64,000 nt of DNA from Kumtagia sp963839725 (GTDB lineage: Bacteria > Pseudomonadota > Alphaproteobacteria > Rhizobiales > Rhizobiaceae). A program made the position numbers and the translations under genes. Shown piece by piece: positions 26,981-35,358 of the stretch. Position 1 is the stretch's first letter. Each line of letters opens with the position of its first letter. The stretch spans positions 124,001-188,000 of the forward strand of contig CAWIWT010000007.1 in NCBI GenBank assembly GCA_963839725.1, written 5' to 3'. Under the pieces are notes generated by a model, which had not been told where the DNA came from, made no database searches, and saw only the letters and a program-made list of their open reading frames with translations.

Positions 26981-27376
26981 TCAACCCCCGAATGCCATTT
27001 TGAGCAGGGCGAAGCCGGCAATGACGCCGACTCCGACCGTGAAGAAGGTGTTCAGCACCAGCAGCGCCAGCTTCGTCGCTTCCGTGTGGACATAGTCCTC
27101 GATGATCACCTGCATGCCGAGCCGCATGTGGTAGAGGCCGGAGATCACAAACATCAGCAGGATCAGCGCGACCAACGGGTTGGCGAGCGCGGAACGCGTC
27201 TCGGCGAAGCCCGCACCGTTTATGGCGATGAGGAAGCCGACGAAGAACAGCGTCAGCGGAATATTGGCGATCGCGGTCAGCCGCTGACGCCAGAAATGCT
27301 CGGTGCCTTCGCGCGCCGAACCGAGCCCGCGAACCTTGCCGAGCGGAGTGCGCATGTCGTTGCTTCCGCTGCTCAT
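26981..27376 (-). CDS. sdhD: succinate dehydrogenase membrane anchor subunit D
   Basis: This 131-aa protein has three membrane helices (IPLTLFFVGFLIAINGAG, VALILLMFVISGLYHMRLGM, LLVLNTFFTVGVGVIAGFAL). The haem/quinone-region histidine lies in SGLYHMRLGMQVIIEDYVH, typical of SdhD. It pairs with SdhC to form the anchor. It starts 2 bp after the sdhC stop. Confidence 0.95.
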   Translation of the reverse strand: MSSGSNDMRTPLGKVRGLGSAREGTEHFWRQRLTAIANIPLTLFFVGFLIAINGAGFAETRSALANPLVALILLMFVISGLYHMRLGMQVIIEDYVHTEATKLALLVLNTFFTVGVGVIAGFALLKMAFGG

Positions 27377-27378
27377 TA

Positions 27379-27795
27379 TCAGGCTCCCCGCGCCACGTAC
27401 CCAACGATCCAGATGGCGAGCGTCAGCAGGATCGAGCCGGCGAGCGTCACCCAGGCTATTTTCGATGCCGTGTGCTTCTCAAGCCCGGCGCCGGTATCCC
27501 AGACGAGGTGGCGCACGCCTCCCAGCATGTGCTGCATGAGCGCCCAGGTGTAGCCGAGGAGAATGGTGCGGCCGATCCACGAGCCGAAAATGCCGTTGAC
27601 GAACTCGAAGTAGTTTTCCGACAGGGACGCCGCGATGAGCCACCAGGCGACCAGCAGTGTGCCGAAATACAGCGCACCGCCCGTGATGCGATGGATGATC
27701 GACATCGTCATGGTAATCGGGGGGCGGTAGATGGTCAGATGCGGCGACAAGGGCCGCGCACGCGTTCCTGGGCGGGTGGCTTGTGATTGGCTCAT
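27379..27795 (-). CDS. sdhC: succinate dehydrogenase cytochrome b556 subunit
   Basis: This 138-aa subunit begins with the conserved RPLSPHLTIYRPPITMTMSI and the SIIHRITGG motif (quinone-site Ser and Arg). Three helices follow, with the haem histidine in WALMQHMLGGVRHLVWD. It is the first gene of sdhC-sdhD-sdhA-x-sdhB. The 283-bp spacer to the divergent PBP gene must hold both promoters. Confidence 0.95.
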   Translation of the reverse strand: MSQSQATRPGTRARPLSPHLTIYRPPITMTMSIIHRITGGALYFGTLLVAWWLIAASLSENYFEFVNGIFGSWIGRTILLGYTWALMQHMLGGVRHLVWDTGAGLEKHTASKIAWVTLAGSILLTLAIWIVGYVARGA

Positions 27796-28078
27796 GGCTC
27801 CCCTTCGTCGCCTTACCTTCGCATCGCCGGAACGGCATTTACCGCACCCGACAGCGACTGGACGAACCCGTGTTTAATGCGGTTTTTGCACTGCGTCAAA
27901 GCCCAAAAAACCGTTACCCTGCATTGATTTAGTCATGGAGATTGAGCAATCGCCGGCTGCTCGCCAGTTCAATCGGTTGAACCGTGCTCTGCTGAAAAGC
28001 TTGATTAATGTCCCCTTAATTCGCCGCATTTAACCTTCAACCGGTGCCGTTCGGCAAAAGGGGACATCGACGCGGAAA

Positions 28079-30313
28079 ATGGCAAAACGAAGCGGCACTC
28101 GGATCGAGCCGACCTTCGAGGGGCAGTCTCGGAGCAGGTCTTCCGATGCATTCGCCGTCGATGAGGACGATCGCGTCCTGCCATCTTCGCGCAAGCGTCC
28201 CATCGCCAAATCCGCCAGGGGCACGAAGTCTGATCCGCGCGGCGCGAGGAGGCGCCGACGGCGGGGCTTTGGACTTGGCCGTCTCGTCTACTGGTGTTTC
28301 GTTCTCATGCTTTGGGTCGGCATCGGCCTCGCCGGCATGATAGCCTGGTATGGTGCCAAACTGCCGAGCGTGGCCGACTGGTCGGTTCCGGATCGTCCGC
28401 CCAACGTCAAAATCGTGTCGGTGGATGGCGAACTGGTCGCCAATCGCGGCATGACCGGCGGCGAGGCGATCGGGCTGCATGAAATGTCGCCCTACATTCC
28501 TAAAGCAGTGATGGCGATCGAGGACCGCCGCTTCTATTCGCATTTCGGCATCGACCCGATCGGCCTGACTCGTGCCGTGTCGCAGAACCTGCTGCGCGGG
28601 CGCTTCACTCAGGGCGGCTCGACACTAACCCAGCAGCTTGCCAAGAACCTATTTTTGAAGCCCGACCGCACACTGGAGCGCAAGGTGCAGGAAGTGCTGA
28701 TGGCGCTGTGGCTGGAGCACGAGCACACCAAGGACCAGATCCTCGAAATGTACCTCAACCGGGTTTATTTCGGATCGGGCGCCTATGGCGTGGAGGCGGC
28801 TTCGCAACGCTATTTCGGCAAGTCGGCGCGCGACGTGACGCTGGCGCAGGCTGCTCTGCTGGCAGGCCTGCTCAAGGCGCCGTCGAAGCTTTCGCCGGCA
28901 CGTGATCCGAAAGCCGCCGAGGCTCGGGCTCAGCTCGTGCTGAATGCCATGCGCGACGAACGCATGATCGATGCGGGCGACCTGAAGGCCGCCATGGAGG
29001 CGCCGGCGACGCGCGCGGCTTCGTTCTGGACCGGTTCGGAAAACTATGTCGCCGACCGTGTCATGGAGGAACTGCCCGGGCTCATTGGCGACGTGCGTGC
29101 CGATGTCATCGTGGAGACGACAATCGATCTTGGCCTGCAGAAGACGGCGGAGGCTTCGATCCGGGCACTGATCGACCAGAACCGCAAGAAGCTCAATGTC
29201 AGTCAGGGTGCGCTGGTGTCGATCGCCAAGAATGGCGCGGTGCGCGCCATGGTCGGCGGCTACGACTATGCCAACAGCCAGTTCGACCGCGCCTCGGAGG
29301 CGCGCCGCCAGCCCGGCTCGGCGTTCAAGCCGTTCGTCTTCCTCGCCGCAATGGAACAGGGCAGCAGCCCCGACAGCGTGCGCAACGATGCGCCGATCCG
29401 CATCGGGAAATGGACGCCGGAAAACTACAACGGCAAATATTATGGCCGTGTCACGCTGGCGACCGCCTTGGCCAAGTCGCTCAACTCGGTGGCGGCGCAG
29501 CTGGTCATGGAAGTCGGCGCCGGGTCCGTCGTGGAGGCCGCGCAGCGCATGGGAATCGAATCTGCGCTGCAGGGCAACAACTCGATTGCGCTGGGCACGT
29601 CGGAAGTGACGCCGCTGGAGTTGACCGCCGCCTATGTGCCGTTCTCGAACGGCGGCTTCCGGCCGGATGTGCATTTCGTTGCGCGCATAACCAATGCCGC
29701 AGGCGAGGGCGTCTACGAGCATCATGACGGCGGCGCGCCGCGCGTCATCAGTCCGGAAGTTGTTGGCATGATGAATGCCATGATGTCTGAGACGATCGCC
29801 GATGGCACCGCGACCAGGGCCGCGTTTGGCTGGCCGGCGGCTGGCAAGACCGGAACCAGCCAGAAATCCCGCGATGCTTGGTTCGTCGGCTACACGGCAA
29901 ATCTCACCACCGGCGTGTGGTTCGGCAATGACGATGGCGCGCCAATGAAAAAGGTTACCGGCGGTGCGTTGCCGGCGCTTGCCTGGCATGAATTCATGAC
30001 CGCCGCGCATGAAGGAAAGAAGGTCACCAAGCTGCCGGGCAACTGGCAGCCTTCAGCGCCGGACCTCGTCGATCAGGCCGTTCCCGATATGGCTGAGTTG
30101 GGTGAGTCCGCCAAGCGCGCTGTCGAGCAGCCCGTGGAGGCCGCGCCCACCAAGCGTGCGCCAGTAAGGGCCGAGCCCGTTAGGGAAACCATCCAGATCG
30201 AGGATGAGCCGACGGCCTCAATCCCGCATCCGGTGCCGCGCGCCGATGTTGGCGGCAAAAAGGTGAAAGGCGAGACATCCATCGTGGACATCATCACGGG
30301 CAATGGCGGCTGA
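28079..30313 (+). CDS. class A penicillin-binding protein (PBP1A-type)
   Basis: This 744-aa bifunctional peptidoglycan synthase has a cytosolic N-terminal tail rich in Arg and Lys (about residues 1-65) and one membrane helix (VYWCFVLMLWVGIGLAGMIA). The GT51 glycosyltransferase domain includes AIEDRRFYSHFGIDP, GGSTLTQQLAKNLFL and YFGKSARDVTLAQAA. The transpeptidase domain has the SxxK motif in RQPGSAFKPFVF, SxN in AKSLNSVAAQ and AGKTGTS. It polymerises and cross-links cell wall strands in the periplasm. The Pro/Ala-rich C-terminal tail looks disordered. Confidence 0.95.
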   Translation: MAKRSGTRIEPTFEGQSRSRSSDAFAVDEDDRVLPSSRKRPIAKSARGTKSDPRGARRRRRRGFGLGRLVYWCFVLMLWVGIGLAGMIAWYGAKLPSVADWSVPDRPPNVKIVSVDGELVANRGMTGGEAIGLHEMSPYIPKAVMAIEDRRFYSHFGIDPIGLTRAVSQNLLRGRFTQGGSTLTQQLAKNLFLKPDRTLERKVQEVLMALWLEHEHTKDQILEMYLNRVYFGSGAYGVEAASQRYFGKSARDVTLAQAALLAGLLKAPSKLSPARDPKAAEARAQLVLNAMRDERMIDAGDLKAAMEAPATRAASFWTGSENYVADRVMEELPGLIGDVRADVIVETTIDLGLQKTAEASIRALIDQNRKKLNVSQGALVSIAKNGAVRAMVGGYDYANSQFDRASEARRQPGSAFKPFVFLAAMEQGSSPDSVRNDAPIRIGKWTPENYNGKYYGRVTLATALAKSLNSVAAQLVMEVGAGSVVEAAQRMGIESALQGNNSIALGTSEVTPLELTAAYVPFSNGGFRPDVHFVARITNAAGEGVYEHHDGGAPRVISPEVVGMMNAMMSETIADGTATRAAFGWPAAGKTGTSQKSRDAWFVGYTANLTTGVWFGNDDGAPMKKVTGGALPALAWHEFMTAAHEGKKVTKLPGNWQPSAPDLVDQAVPDMAELGESAKRAVEQPVEAAPTKRAPVRAEPVRETIQIEDEPTASIPHPVPRADVGGKKVKGETSIVDIITGNGG

Positions 30314-30377
30314 CGCCTTCCTACAGAGCTTGCCCGGCCTTCCGCTCTAACACCTCAACCCCTTGGAAACCCAATGG

Positions 30378-30578
30378 TTACGCCCTCGCCAAGCCATTGA
30401 TATGAGGGCCCTTTTGGGGCCCCCCGACCCTGCCATCTGAATGATCATCGCTCGGCGGTAATGCCGTCCGGCAGCCTAGGAAGATGACGACCGCTGCTTT
30501 TAGTGCCTCGCGCATCTTCTTCACACCGCTCAAACGCGCCCGGGGACCGCTGTTACAATTGAAACCCTTTTCCTCCAT
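30378..30578 (-). CDS. small hypothetical protein
   Basis: This 66-aa frame (MEEKGFNCNSGPRARLSG onward) has GGGAGG 8 nt before its ATG and sits head to head with the small gene at 30645. It has one weakly hydrophobic stretch (EALKAAVVIFLGCRTAL). No family is recognised. Its 3' half includes one copy of a 24-bp direct repeat. Support rests only on the ribosome site, so it may be spurious. Confidence 0.25.
   Translation of the reverse strand: MEEKGFNCNSGPRARLSGVKKMREALKAAVVIFLGCRTALPPSDDHSDGRVGGPQKGPHINGLARA
30440..30463. repeat. 24-bp direct repeat, copy 1
   Basis: AATGATCATCGCTCG followed by GCGGTAATG matches the copy at 31072-31095 in 22 of 24 positions, in the same orientation, 632 bp apart. 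The copies bracket a short stretch with no conserved gene and may mark an old insertion or duplication. Confidence 0.55.
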
Positions 30579-30644
30579 TCCAGAAACCTCCCTGAAACGA
30601 CGGCCCTTCATAGTGCGGCTGGCGTCATGCTTTTGGAGCCCACG

Positions 30645-30824
30645 ATGTCCGTCCTCACGCCCCCGGTACGAGCAGGAAGGCCATCGGGTGCCCTGAACGA
30701 ACGGTTGTATGAGCGGTTAAGACAGGACGACCGGAAGATGCGTCGTTGGACGGTCTTCCATCTAGTCATGGTTTGTCTAACTGCCGAAGCGCTTGTTGGC
30801 CTCATGTGGTGGACTGTCATTTGA
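30645..30824 (+). CDS. small membrane-anchored hypothetical protein
   Basis: This 59-aa frame begins MSVLTPPVRAGRPSGALNER, has a basic middle (YERLRQDDRKMRRW) and ends in one hydrophobic helix (FHLVMVCLTAEALVGLMWWT). This is a plausible tail-anchored layout. GGAG lies 6 nt before ATG 30645. No homologue is recognised. An upstream in-frame ATG at 30627 exists. Confidence 0.4.
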   Translation: MSVLTPPVRAGRPSGALNERLYERLRQDDRKMRRWTVFHLVMVCLTAEALVGLMWWTVI

Positions 30825-31211
30825 TGATCTTCACACCATCATGTGAAAAGGCGTGAAAAGACGCTCTATCGATAGGTGGTATGATTTGCAGGCGCGGACC
30901 CTTCCCGCGCACCCGCCGCCTGTGGCCTTCCCTACAACTGTCGGGTTGGCGGGTCACACCCCCGCCGCGCTTCCCGTAAACCCCTAACCCACGGGCGCGG
31001 CGGGACCGGAACCAATCACCGGCTGGCGAAGCCGAGGCGCAAGCGGGGCAGCGCCAAGCGCATCACCCCACAATGATCATCGCTCGACCGTAATGAGGCG
31101 CGCCCGAACTCCCTAACGTCCTTGCCGTCACAACAACCAATTCTCCCCGCTACAGCTTTGAGGTATTACGCAATGGGCAGTGATCAATCTGCCATTGAGG
31201 GAGGACGTCAA
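30825..31211. other. non-coding stretch with a strong G+C hairpin
   Basis: There is no supported gene. It is strikingly C-rich on the plus strand (30890-31010). It holds a stem of CCCGCCGCG/CGCGGCGGG plus an inner CCCGT/ACGGG (30961-31004, 13-nt loop aaacccctaaccc). No U-tract follows, so it is not a standard terminator. The second 24-bp repeat copy lies at 31072-31095. The stretch could hold a structured RNA or be a decayed element. Confidence 0.45.
31072..31095. repeat. 24-bp direct repeat, copy 2
   Basis: It matches 30440-30463 in 22 of 24 bases, same orientation, and includes the palindromic ATGATCAT core. See copy 1. Confidence 0.55.
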
Positions 31212-31544
31212 ATGCCACAGTTCATAGTCACAGGGTGCTACACAGCCACCGCAGCGAAGGGCATGCTAGACGACCCGTCGGACAGAGAAGCGGCGTCTCG
31301 TGGCATAATAGAAGCAGCAGGCGGGAAATTGCATTCTTTCTACGTCACAACCGGCGAAACCGATTGGATGGCAATCGTGGAATTTGACGACGGTGCCGAT
31401 ATGGTCCCCGCATTTCTCGTAACCACCGCGTCGGGCGGAGTATCGAATGTCAAAACCGTGCGAGCATACACGGGCGCGGAATTCAAGGCCGCCCAACAAA
31501 AAGCGGCTAAGATCCGATCTTCCTATAAGGCCCCGGCAGGTTAA
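31212..31544 (+). CDS. GYD domain protein
   Basis: This 110-aa protein resembles the GYD (DUF3303-like) family: MPQFIVTGCYTATAAKGMLD at the start, then AAGGKLHSFYVTTGETDWMA and IVEFDDGADM. The fold is ferredoxin-like with unknown function. GGGAGG stands 8-9 nt before ATG 31212; an upstream ATG at 31122 would add a non-conserved leader. It is alone, next to degraded genes. Confidence 0.75.
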   Translation: MPQFIVTGCYTATAAKGMLDDPSDREAASRGIIEAAGGKLHSFYVTTGETDWMAIVEFDDGADMVPAFLVTTASGGVSNVKTVRAYTGAEFKAAQQKAAKIRSSYKAPAG

Positions 31545-31555
31545 GTAAACCAGCA

Positions 31556-31759
31556 TTAAAGCACCCTCTGGCAGCGGATCAAATCTCCGCTGCCAGCCAA
31601 GGCACCGTAGGCGGTCATGGACGTTGCCCAGCCACATGTTGGCTCCCCAGCGCGCCTCAATACGCGGATGCCGCCCGCATCGATGACGATCTGGCAGCGC
31701 CAGCCGTCGAACTTCACTTCGGTCAGCCAATCCCCGTTGCCGGAAAGTGGCTGGTCCAT
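31556..31759 (-). pseudogene. ATP-dependent DNA ligase (LigD-type) fragment
   Basis: This is a 67-aa remnant. GNGDWLTEVKFDGWRCQIVI contains the nucleotidyltransferase motif I (K-x-DG, with the AMP-accepting Lys), followed by GGIRVLRRAG. Full ligase domains run about 300 aa; here both the upstream part and everything after about 40 residues past motif I are missing. It cannot act as a ligase. It is one of three adjacent gene remnants. Confidence 0.7.
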
Positions 31760-32072
31760 GTCGGCATCATCGGTTCGATGAACCTCAACCTAACGCCCAT
31801 TGCCTTCCCGTCAGCGCAGACACTTTACGCTAAAATGGAACTAGTTGCGCGGCTAATAGGTTTAACTCGTGGCGTGTCAGGATCTGGCCCGCACCAGTTC
31901 CTGCGCGCTCCATGGTGGTCCCCCCGCTATGGAAGCCTGCCGCAGGTTCGTGACCCACTCTCACCTGCGGCAGGCGTTGTGTTCGAGTGCATAAGCCCGC
32001 CGCGCTGTTGAGAGCGGGGGCTCGGTTCAGCGCGACGGGAATTGTGCGGTCGCGCGCGTTGGCCTCACCTAG
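31760..32072. other. no recognisable gene; debris between remnants
   Basis: Only short frames without ribosome sites are present. It separates the ligase fragment from the TonB-receptor tail and probably marks deletion junctions. No repeats or RNA-like stems stand out. Confidence 0.45.
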
Positions 32073-32315
32073 GTTCATCCGAGCAACGTAAAGGCCACCC
32101 TGGCGGCAACCTATGTGGGTGAGCGGATCGGCAACCTTTCCGGCTCGAAGATGGACGACTATTGGACGCTCGACCTGTCGGCGACCTACGCCATTCGACA
32201 AGCGGCTGGCGTTGAACTCGCTGCCTACAACCTCCTCGAGGAGGAGTTCGAAGTCGCGCCGAACGTGCCCGGATGGGAACGAATTTTCACTGGCTCGCTC
32301 AAGCTGCGCTTCTGA
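32073..32315 (+). pseudogene. C-terminal fragment of a TonB-dependent outer-membrane receptor
   Basis: A frame opening right after a stop reads VHPSNVKATLAATYVGERIG. It continues through MDDYWTLDLSATYAIRQ and AAYNLLEEEFEV to a terminal SLKLRF ending in Phe, as outer-membrane beta-barrels do. These are the last strands of a TonB-dependent receptor; about 600 upstream residues are absent, as are a start codon and signal peptide. The stop overlaps the start of the next frame (TGATG), as in an intact operon. Confidence 0.75.
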
Positions 32316-32557
32316 TGGAATCCGACCTGAACCCGACGTCTCCGTACAAACGGCGCCGTCGCGCGATCGAACTCGTTCTGTCGGCATTGGTGGTCGCCGT
32401 CCTGGTGATCGTCGCGTCGCAGACGTCGCCCTGGCGGCTCGCCGAGCTGAAGGTATTCGACTATTTTTCCACGGCCTCTCCCCCGCCGACTGCCGAGAGG
32501 CGCGTGCGCGTCATCCGCGCCTTCTCGCATATCTTTCGCCTGTGCGCGGCGTCTTGA
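32315..32557 (+). pseudogene. N-terminal fragment, probably of a CHASE2-domain signalling protein
   Basis: From ATG 32315 an 80-aa frame gives a basic start (SPYKRRRRAIELVL), one membrane helix (LSALVVAVLVIVASQ) and LAELKVFDYFSTASPPP. This resembles the beginning of CHASE2-domain adenylate cyclases or kinases, which can sit beside TonB receptors with FecR. After about residue 55 the sequence becomes unrelated and stops, so the sensor and output domains are gone. The family assignment is tentative; truncation is likely. Confidence 0.5.
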
Positions 32558-32705
32558 ACCGGTGGTGGAGGCGATCCACAACTGTCGAAATTAACCATAA
32601 TCATTAATTGCCCGGTGCTTCACGCCTCCGCGATCTTAACTTTGGTTAAGAAAAGGTTAATTTCCTGATTCGAGGAGGCTTTCGCCTCGAACCAAGGAGA
32701 GCAAC

Positions 32706-33059
32706 ATGCGTCTCGGACCCAGATTTTTCGCCGGCGTTGGCATCAGCGTCGCAATCGCATTCGGAGCGGCCTCGCCAGCGGCGGCGTGGGATCGTGATCT
32801 TATCTATGCCGACAGTTTCGGAAATCTCGTGATTGAAACGGCGGCGGGCTACAAGCGCATTGTCGTCGGCGAGGGCCATGAGGCAGCTCGCTTGCAGAAA
32901 GAAAGCGATGCCGGCGCGCCGGAAAACACCTACGGTGAGCCGGACGACCTAGCGGTTGAGGATGAGTGCTATCGCCCACCGGTGTTCGTGAGGGGCCGCA
33001 GTTATATGTATGGCTTCTACCAGGGAGAGATCCCGCTGCAGGGTGGCCCCTGCCGCTGA
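32706..33059 (+). CDS. exported small protein, unknown
   Basis: This 117-aa protein has a clear Sec signal (FFAGVGISVAIAFGAASPAAA, cleavage near residue 27) and a mature part of about 90 residues. The mature part has two cysteines (DECYRPP and the C-terminal GGPC), which could form a periplasmic disulfide, and an aromatic GRSYMYGFYQGE segment. AAGGAG lies 6 nt before the ATG. No family is recognised. It is probably conserved in related rhizobia, but this cannot be checked here. Confidence 0.7.
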   Translation: MRLGPRFFAGVGISVAIAFGAASPAAAWDRDLIYADSFGNLVIETAAGYKRIVVGEGHEAARLQKESDAGAPENTYGEPDDLAVEDECYRPPVFVRGRSYMYGFYQGEIPLQGGPCR

Positions 33060-33163
33060 TCCGGACCGCCAGATACTGAGGGGCGACGAGCCTCGGCCCT
33101 GATTCGGTCATCTTTGTGCGGCCAAGCTTGGCGCAGGCGGCGTCAGGGAACGGTTAACCATCG

Positions 33164-34504
33164 ATGAGCCACGCAGATCAGGCACGACGGCTGAGAAGCC
33201 ATATCGCCGGCCTCGAAACCATGACGCGCTTCGTGCTTGCCACGTTGGCGCTAGCGAGCGGCGTATACACCTATCTCGGCGTTCGCAGCCTTCTCGACGG
33301 TTCGGCGACCGTCGTGTTCTTCGCAGCGGTCATGTATGCGGTATCGGTGTCGGTTGCGATCTACGGCTTCTGGACCTATCTGATCCGGTTCCTGCCGGAG
33401 ATGCGCGACGGCGGTTCGCGGCTGTCGCTGCTTTTCATCATGGCGATCGGTTCCGCGATGATCGTTGCCATGGCGTCATGGCTCAACGCTGCGGCGCTTG
33501 CCGGATCGGCGGCGGTCGAACAGCATCTTGCCCTGACAATCGAGGAATATACCGAGGATCTCGACCAGTCGCACAGCAATGCACTCGGTGCGCTTTCGTT
33601 GCTGCCCGATATCCAGCGAGCGGGCGAGCGTTTTGCCCGGCTTGCCGCCGACGAACAGGAATCCGGGGCTCTGACCGGCACGTCAGGCTCGGGCAGCGTT
33701 GTCCAATTGCTCAGCCAGATGTCGGCGCAGATGAAGGAGTTGGAAACGACCATCCAGTCGTCGCGCGAGCCGATCCAGCAGGCCTTCGAGCAGGGTCAGA
33801 AGCATCTGGCGGCGATGCGCGGTCTTGTTTCCGCGCCTGGTCCTGTCGAACAGCGATCGGACCAGTTCGCCGCCGAATCCGTGGCGTTGTCAGGCGTCAT
33901 CGCCTCGCTCGAGCAAACATCGATTGCGGCCTCGGTCAGCCGCGCTGCGGCTGACCTTTCGGTCGGGTTCATCGCACCCGTTGCCGACGGAACATCGCCG
34001 GACCTTGCCGGCCGCCAGGACCAGGTGATGGCGACCATCCGCAGTTCCGTGGCGGCGCAGTCAAAGGCGCTGGCTGACGCCGCGGACGAAATCCTCAACC
34101 AACCGAAAGTGCCGGAACGCCGCTATGTGCCGCTCACATCGGCGGAAGCAGTGCTTCGCTATGCAAGCGACTTCATTCCGAGTTGGGCCGGCGCGATCTC
34201 GATAGACCTGCTGCCGGCGGTTCTCGTTGGCATCATGGCAGTGGTGCATGGCGCCATGCGGCGCGGCGAGGACGAGATGGAGGAGGCCGATCGGATCACG
34301 GCTGGCGATATGATCCGTTCGCTTCGCTACAGCGAGCTGCTAAAGGCGCAGCGCCCGGCGGACTCTGAGGCCGGTGACTCCGAGCCAAGCGATGCGGCAG
34401 GCATGGGCGCGGATGCCGGGCGCGGCGCGGGCGCGGCACGCGGCGGTGCAGCCGAGAATGTCACGCCGCTGTCGCTATCCGAGCGCAAGCGGGCCGATCC
34501 ATGA
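33164..34504 (+). CDS. four-helix membrane protein with long periplasmic coiled domain, unknown
   Basis: This 446-aa protein has three N-terminal membrane helices (about 21-43, 48-70, 89-111). A helical, Gln/Glu/Ala-rich region of about 230 residues follows (LSQMSAQMKELETTIQSS, QQAFEQGQKHLAAM), predicted to be periplasmic. A fourth helix is near 345-365 (AISIDLLPAVLVGIMAVVHG), then an acidic/Gly-Ala-rich cytosolic tail. No enzymatic motif was seen. The next gene starts inside its stop (ATGA at 34501-34504), so the two products are probably partners. Confidence 0.8.
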   Translation: MSHADQARRLRSHIAGLETMTRFVLATLALASGVYTYLGVRSLLDGSATVVFFAAVMYAVSVSVAIYGFWTYLIRFLPEMRDGGSRLSLLFIMAIGSAMIVAMASWLNAAALAGSAAVEQHLALTIEEYTEDLDQSHSNALGALSLLPDIQRAGERFARLAADEQESGALTGTSGSGSVVQLLSQMSAQMKELETTIQSSREPIQQAFEQGQKHLAAMRGLVSAPGPVEQRSDQFAAESVALSGVIASLEQTSIAASVSRAAADLSVGFIAPVADGTSPDLAGRQDQVMATIRSSVAAQSKALADAADEILNQPKVPERRYVPLTSAEAVLRYASDFIPSWAGAISIDLLPAVLVGIMAVVHGAMRRGEDEMEEADRITAGDMIRSLRYSELLKAQRPADSEAGDSEPSDAAGMGADAGRGAGAARGGAAENVTPLSLSERKRADP

Positions 34505-35343
34505 CGATCCACGCTGAAGTGCCGAAGTCAGAGCTCACGGGCGATCCGCCGAGGCGATCGAACTGGATCGTCCGCTATGGTTCGCGTTTCGACGACGGCG
34601 AGATTGTCCGCTGGGCCTTTCGCGGTATGCTTGTGGCCACGATCATCGTGCTGGGGCTCGACCTGCGTGACCTTGGTGCCGCGAATGGCTGGTTTTTGAC
34701 CAGTGTTGAAACGCCTATGACAACCCAGCCTGTGCTTCCGCCCGCGGTCGAAATCGACTCGCCGGAGGGCGTCAACGATCCGAGGCCTTTCGTTACGACC
34801 GATGACGGGCAGCTTGGCCAGCCGATGGTCTTTTTGCTGGAGTCCGGTGGCCGCCTGAAGGCGGAAGGCACGATCGATCCCGGGTCCGTTGACAGGCTCG
34901 CCGCCGAGATTACTGCACGCGGCGAATATGTGAAGACCGTGTCGCTGAATTCGCCAGGCGGTGCGCTGGAAGACGCGATGGCCATGGCGCGGCTCCTCCG
35001 CGAGCGTGGCCTGGATACGGAGATCGCCGATGGGGCGCTCTGCGCCTCGTCGTGTCCGCTGGTGTTCGCCGGCGGCAAGCACCGTGCGGTCGCGGAGAAG
35101 GCGGCGGTCGGTGTTCACCAGTTCTACGCGGCGAGCGAAACCAATGCCGGTCCCGAGCAGGTGATGGCCGACGCACAGGTGACGACGGCTCGCATTTCGC
35201 GGCATCTGGCCTCGATGGACGTCGACCCGGCCCTTTGGCTGCACGCTCTCGATACGCCGCCTCGCGCCCTGTATTATTTCACGCCCGACGAAATGGCGCG
35301 CTATCGGCTCGTTACCGTCGGTGCGAAGAAGGCCAAGAAATAA
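34501..35343 (+). CDS. membrane-anchored ClpP/crotonase-fold periplasmic protein
   Basis: This 280-aa protein has one N-terminal membrane helix (about 41-55, RGMLVATIIVLGLDL) and a linker. Its ClpP-like domain has VSLNSPGGALEDAMAMARLL (oxyanion SPGG), then ADGALCASSCPLVFAGG, where the Ser of the ASS sequence is the candidate nucleophile, and VGVHQFYAA, where the His is the candidate base. This resembles the COG3904-type predicted periplasmic proteins of alphaproteobacteria, whose substrates are unknown. Its ATG overlaps the stop of the coiled membrane protein gene, implying translational coupling and likely complex formation. Confidence 0.82.
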   Translation: MTIHAEVPKSELTGDPPRRSNWIVRYGSRFDDGEIVRWAFRGMLVATIIVLGLDLRDLGAANGWFLTSVETPMTTQPVLPPAVEIDSPEGVNDPRPFVTTDDGQLGQPMVFLLESGGRLKAEGTIDPGSVDRLAAEITARGEYVKTVSLNSPGGALEDAMAMARLLRERGLDTEIADGALCASSCPLVFAGGKHRAVAEKAAVGVHQFYAASETNAGPEQVMADAQVTTARISRHLASMDVDPALWLHALDTPPRALYYFTPDEMARYRLVTVGAKKAKK

Positions 35344-35358
35344 CCGTCTGCCTGGAGA

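Noticed and set aside
25146..27404. sdhA starting upstream at 27404 as a 752-aa protein
   Set aside because: The extra 143 codons overlap sdhD in another frame and have no flavoprotein character; TTG 26975 gives the family N-terminus.
28649..30010. 453-codon minus-strand open frame inside the PBP1A gene
   Set aside because: Antisense shadow with repetitive His/Arg/Asp composition and no start signal.
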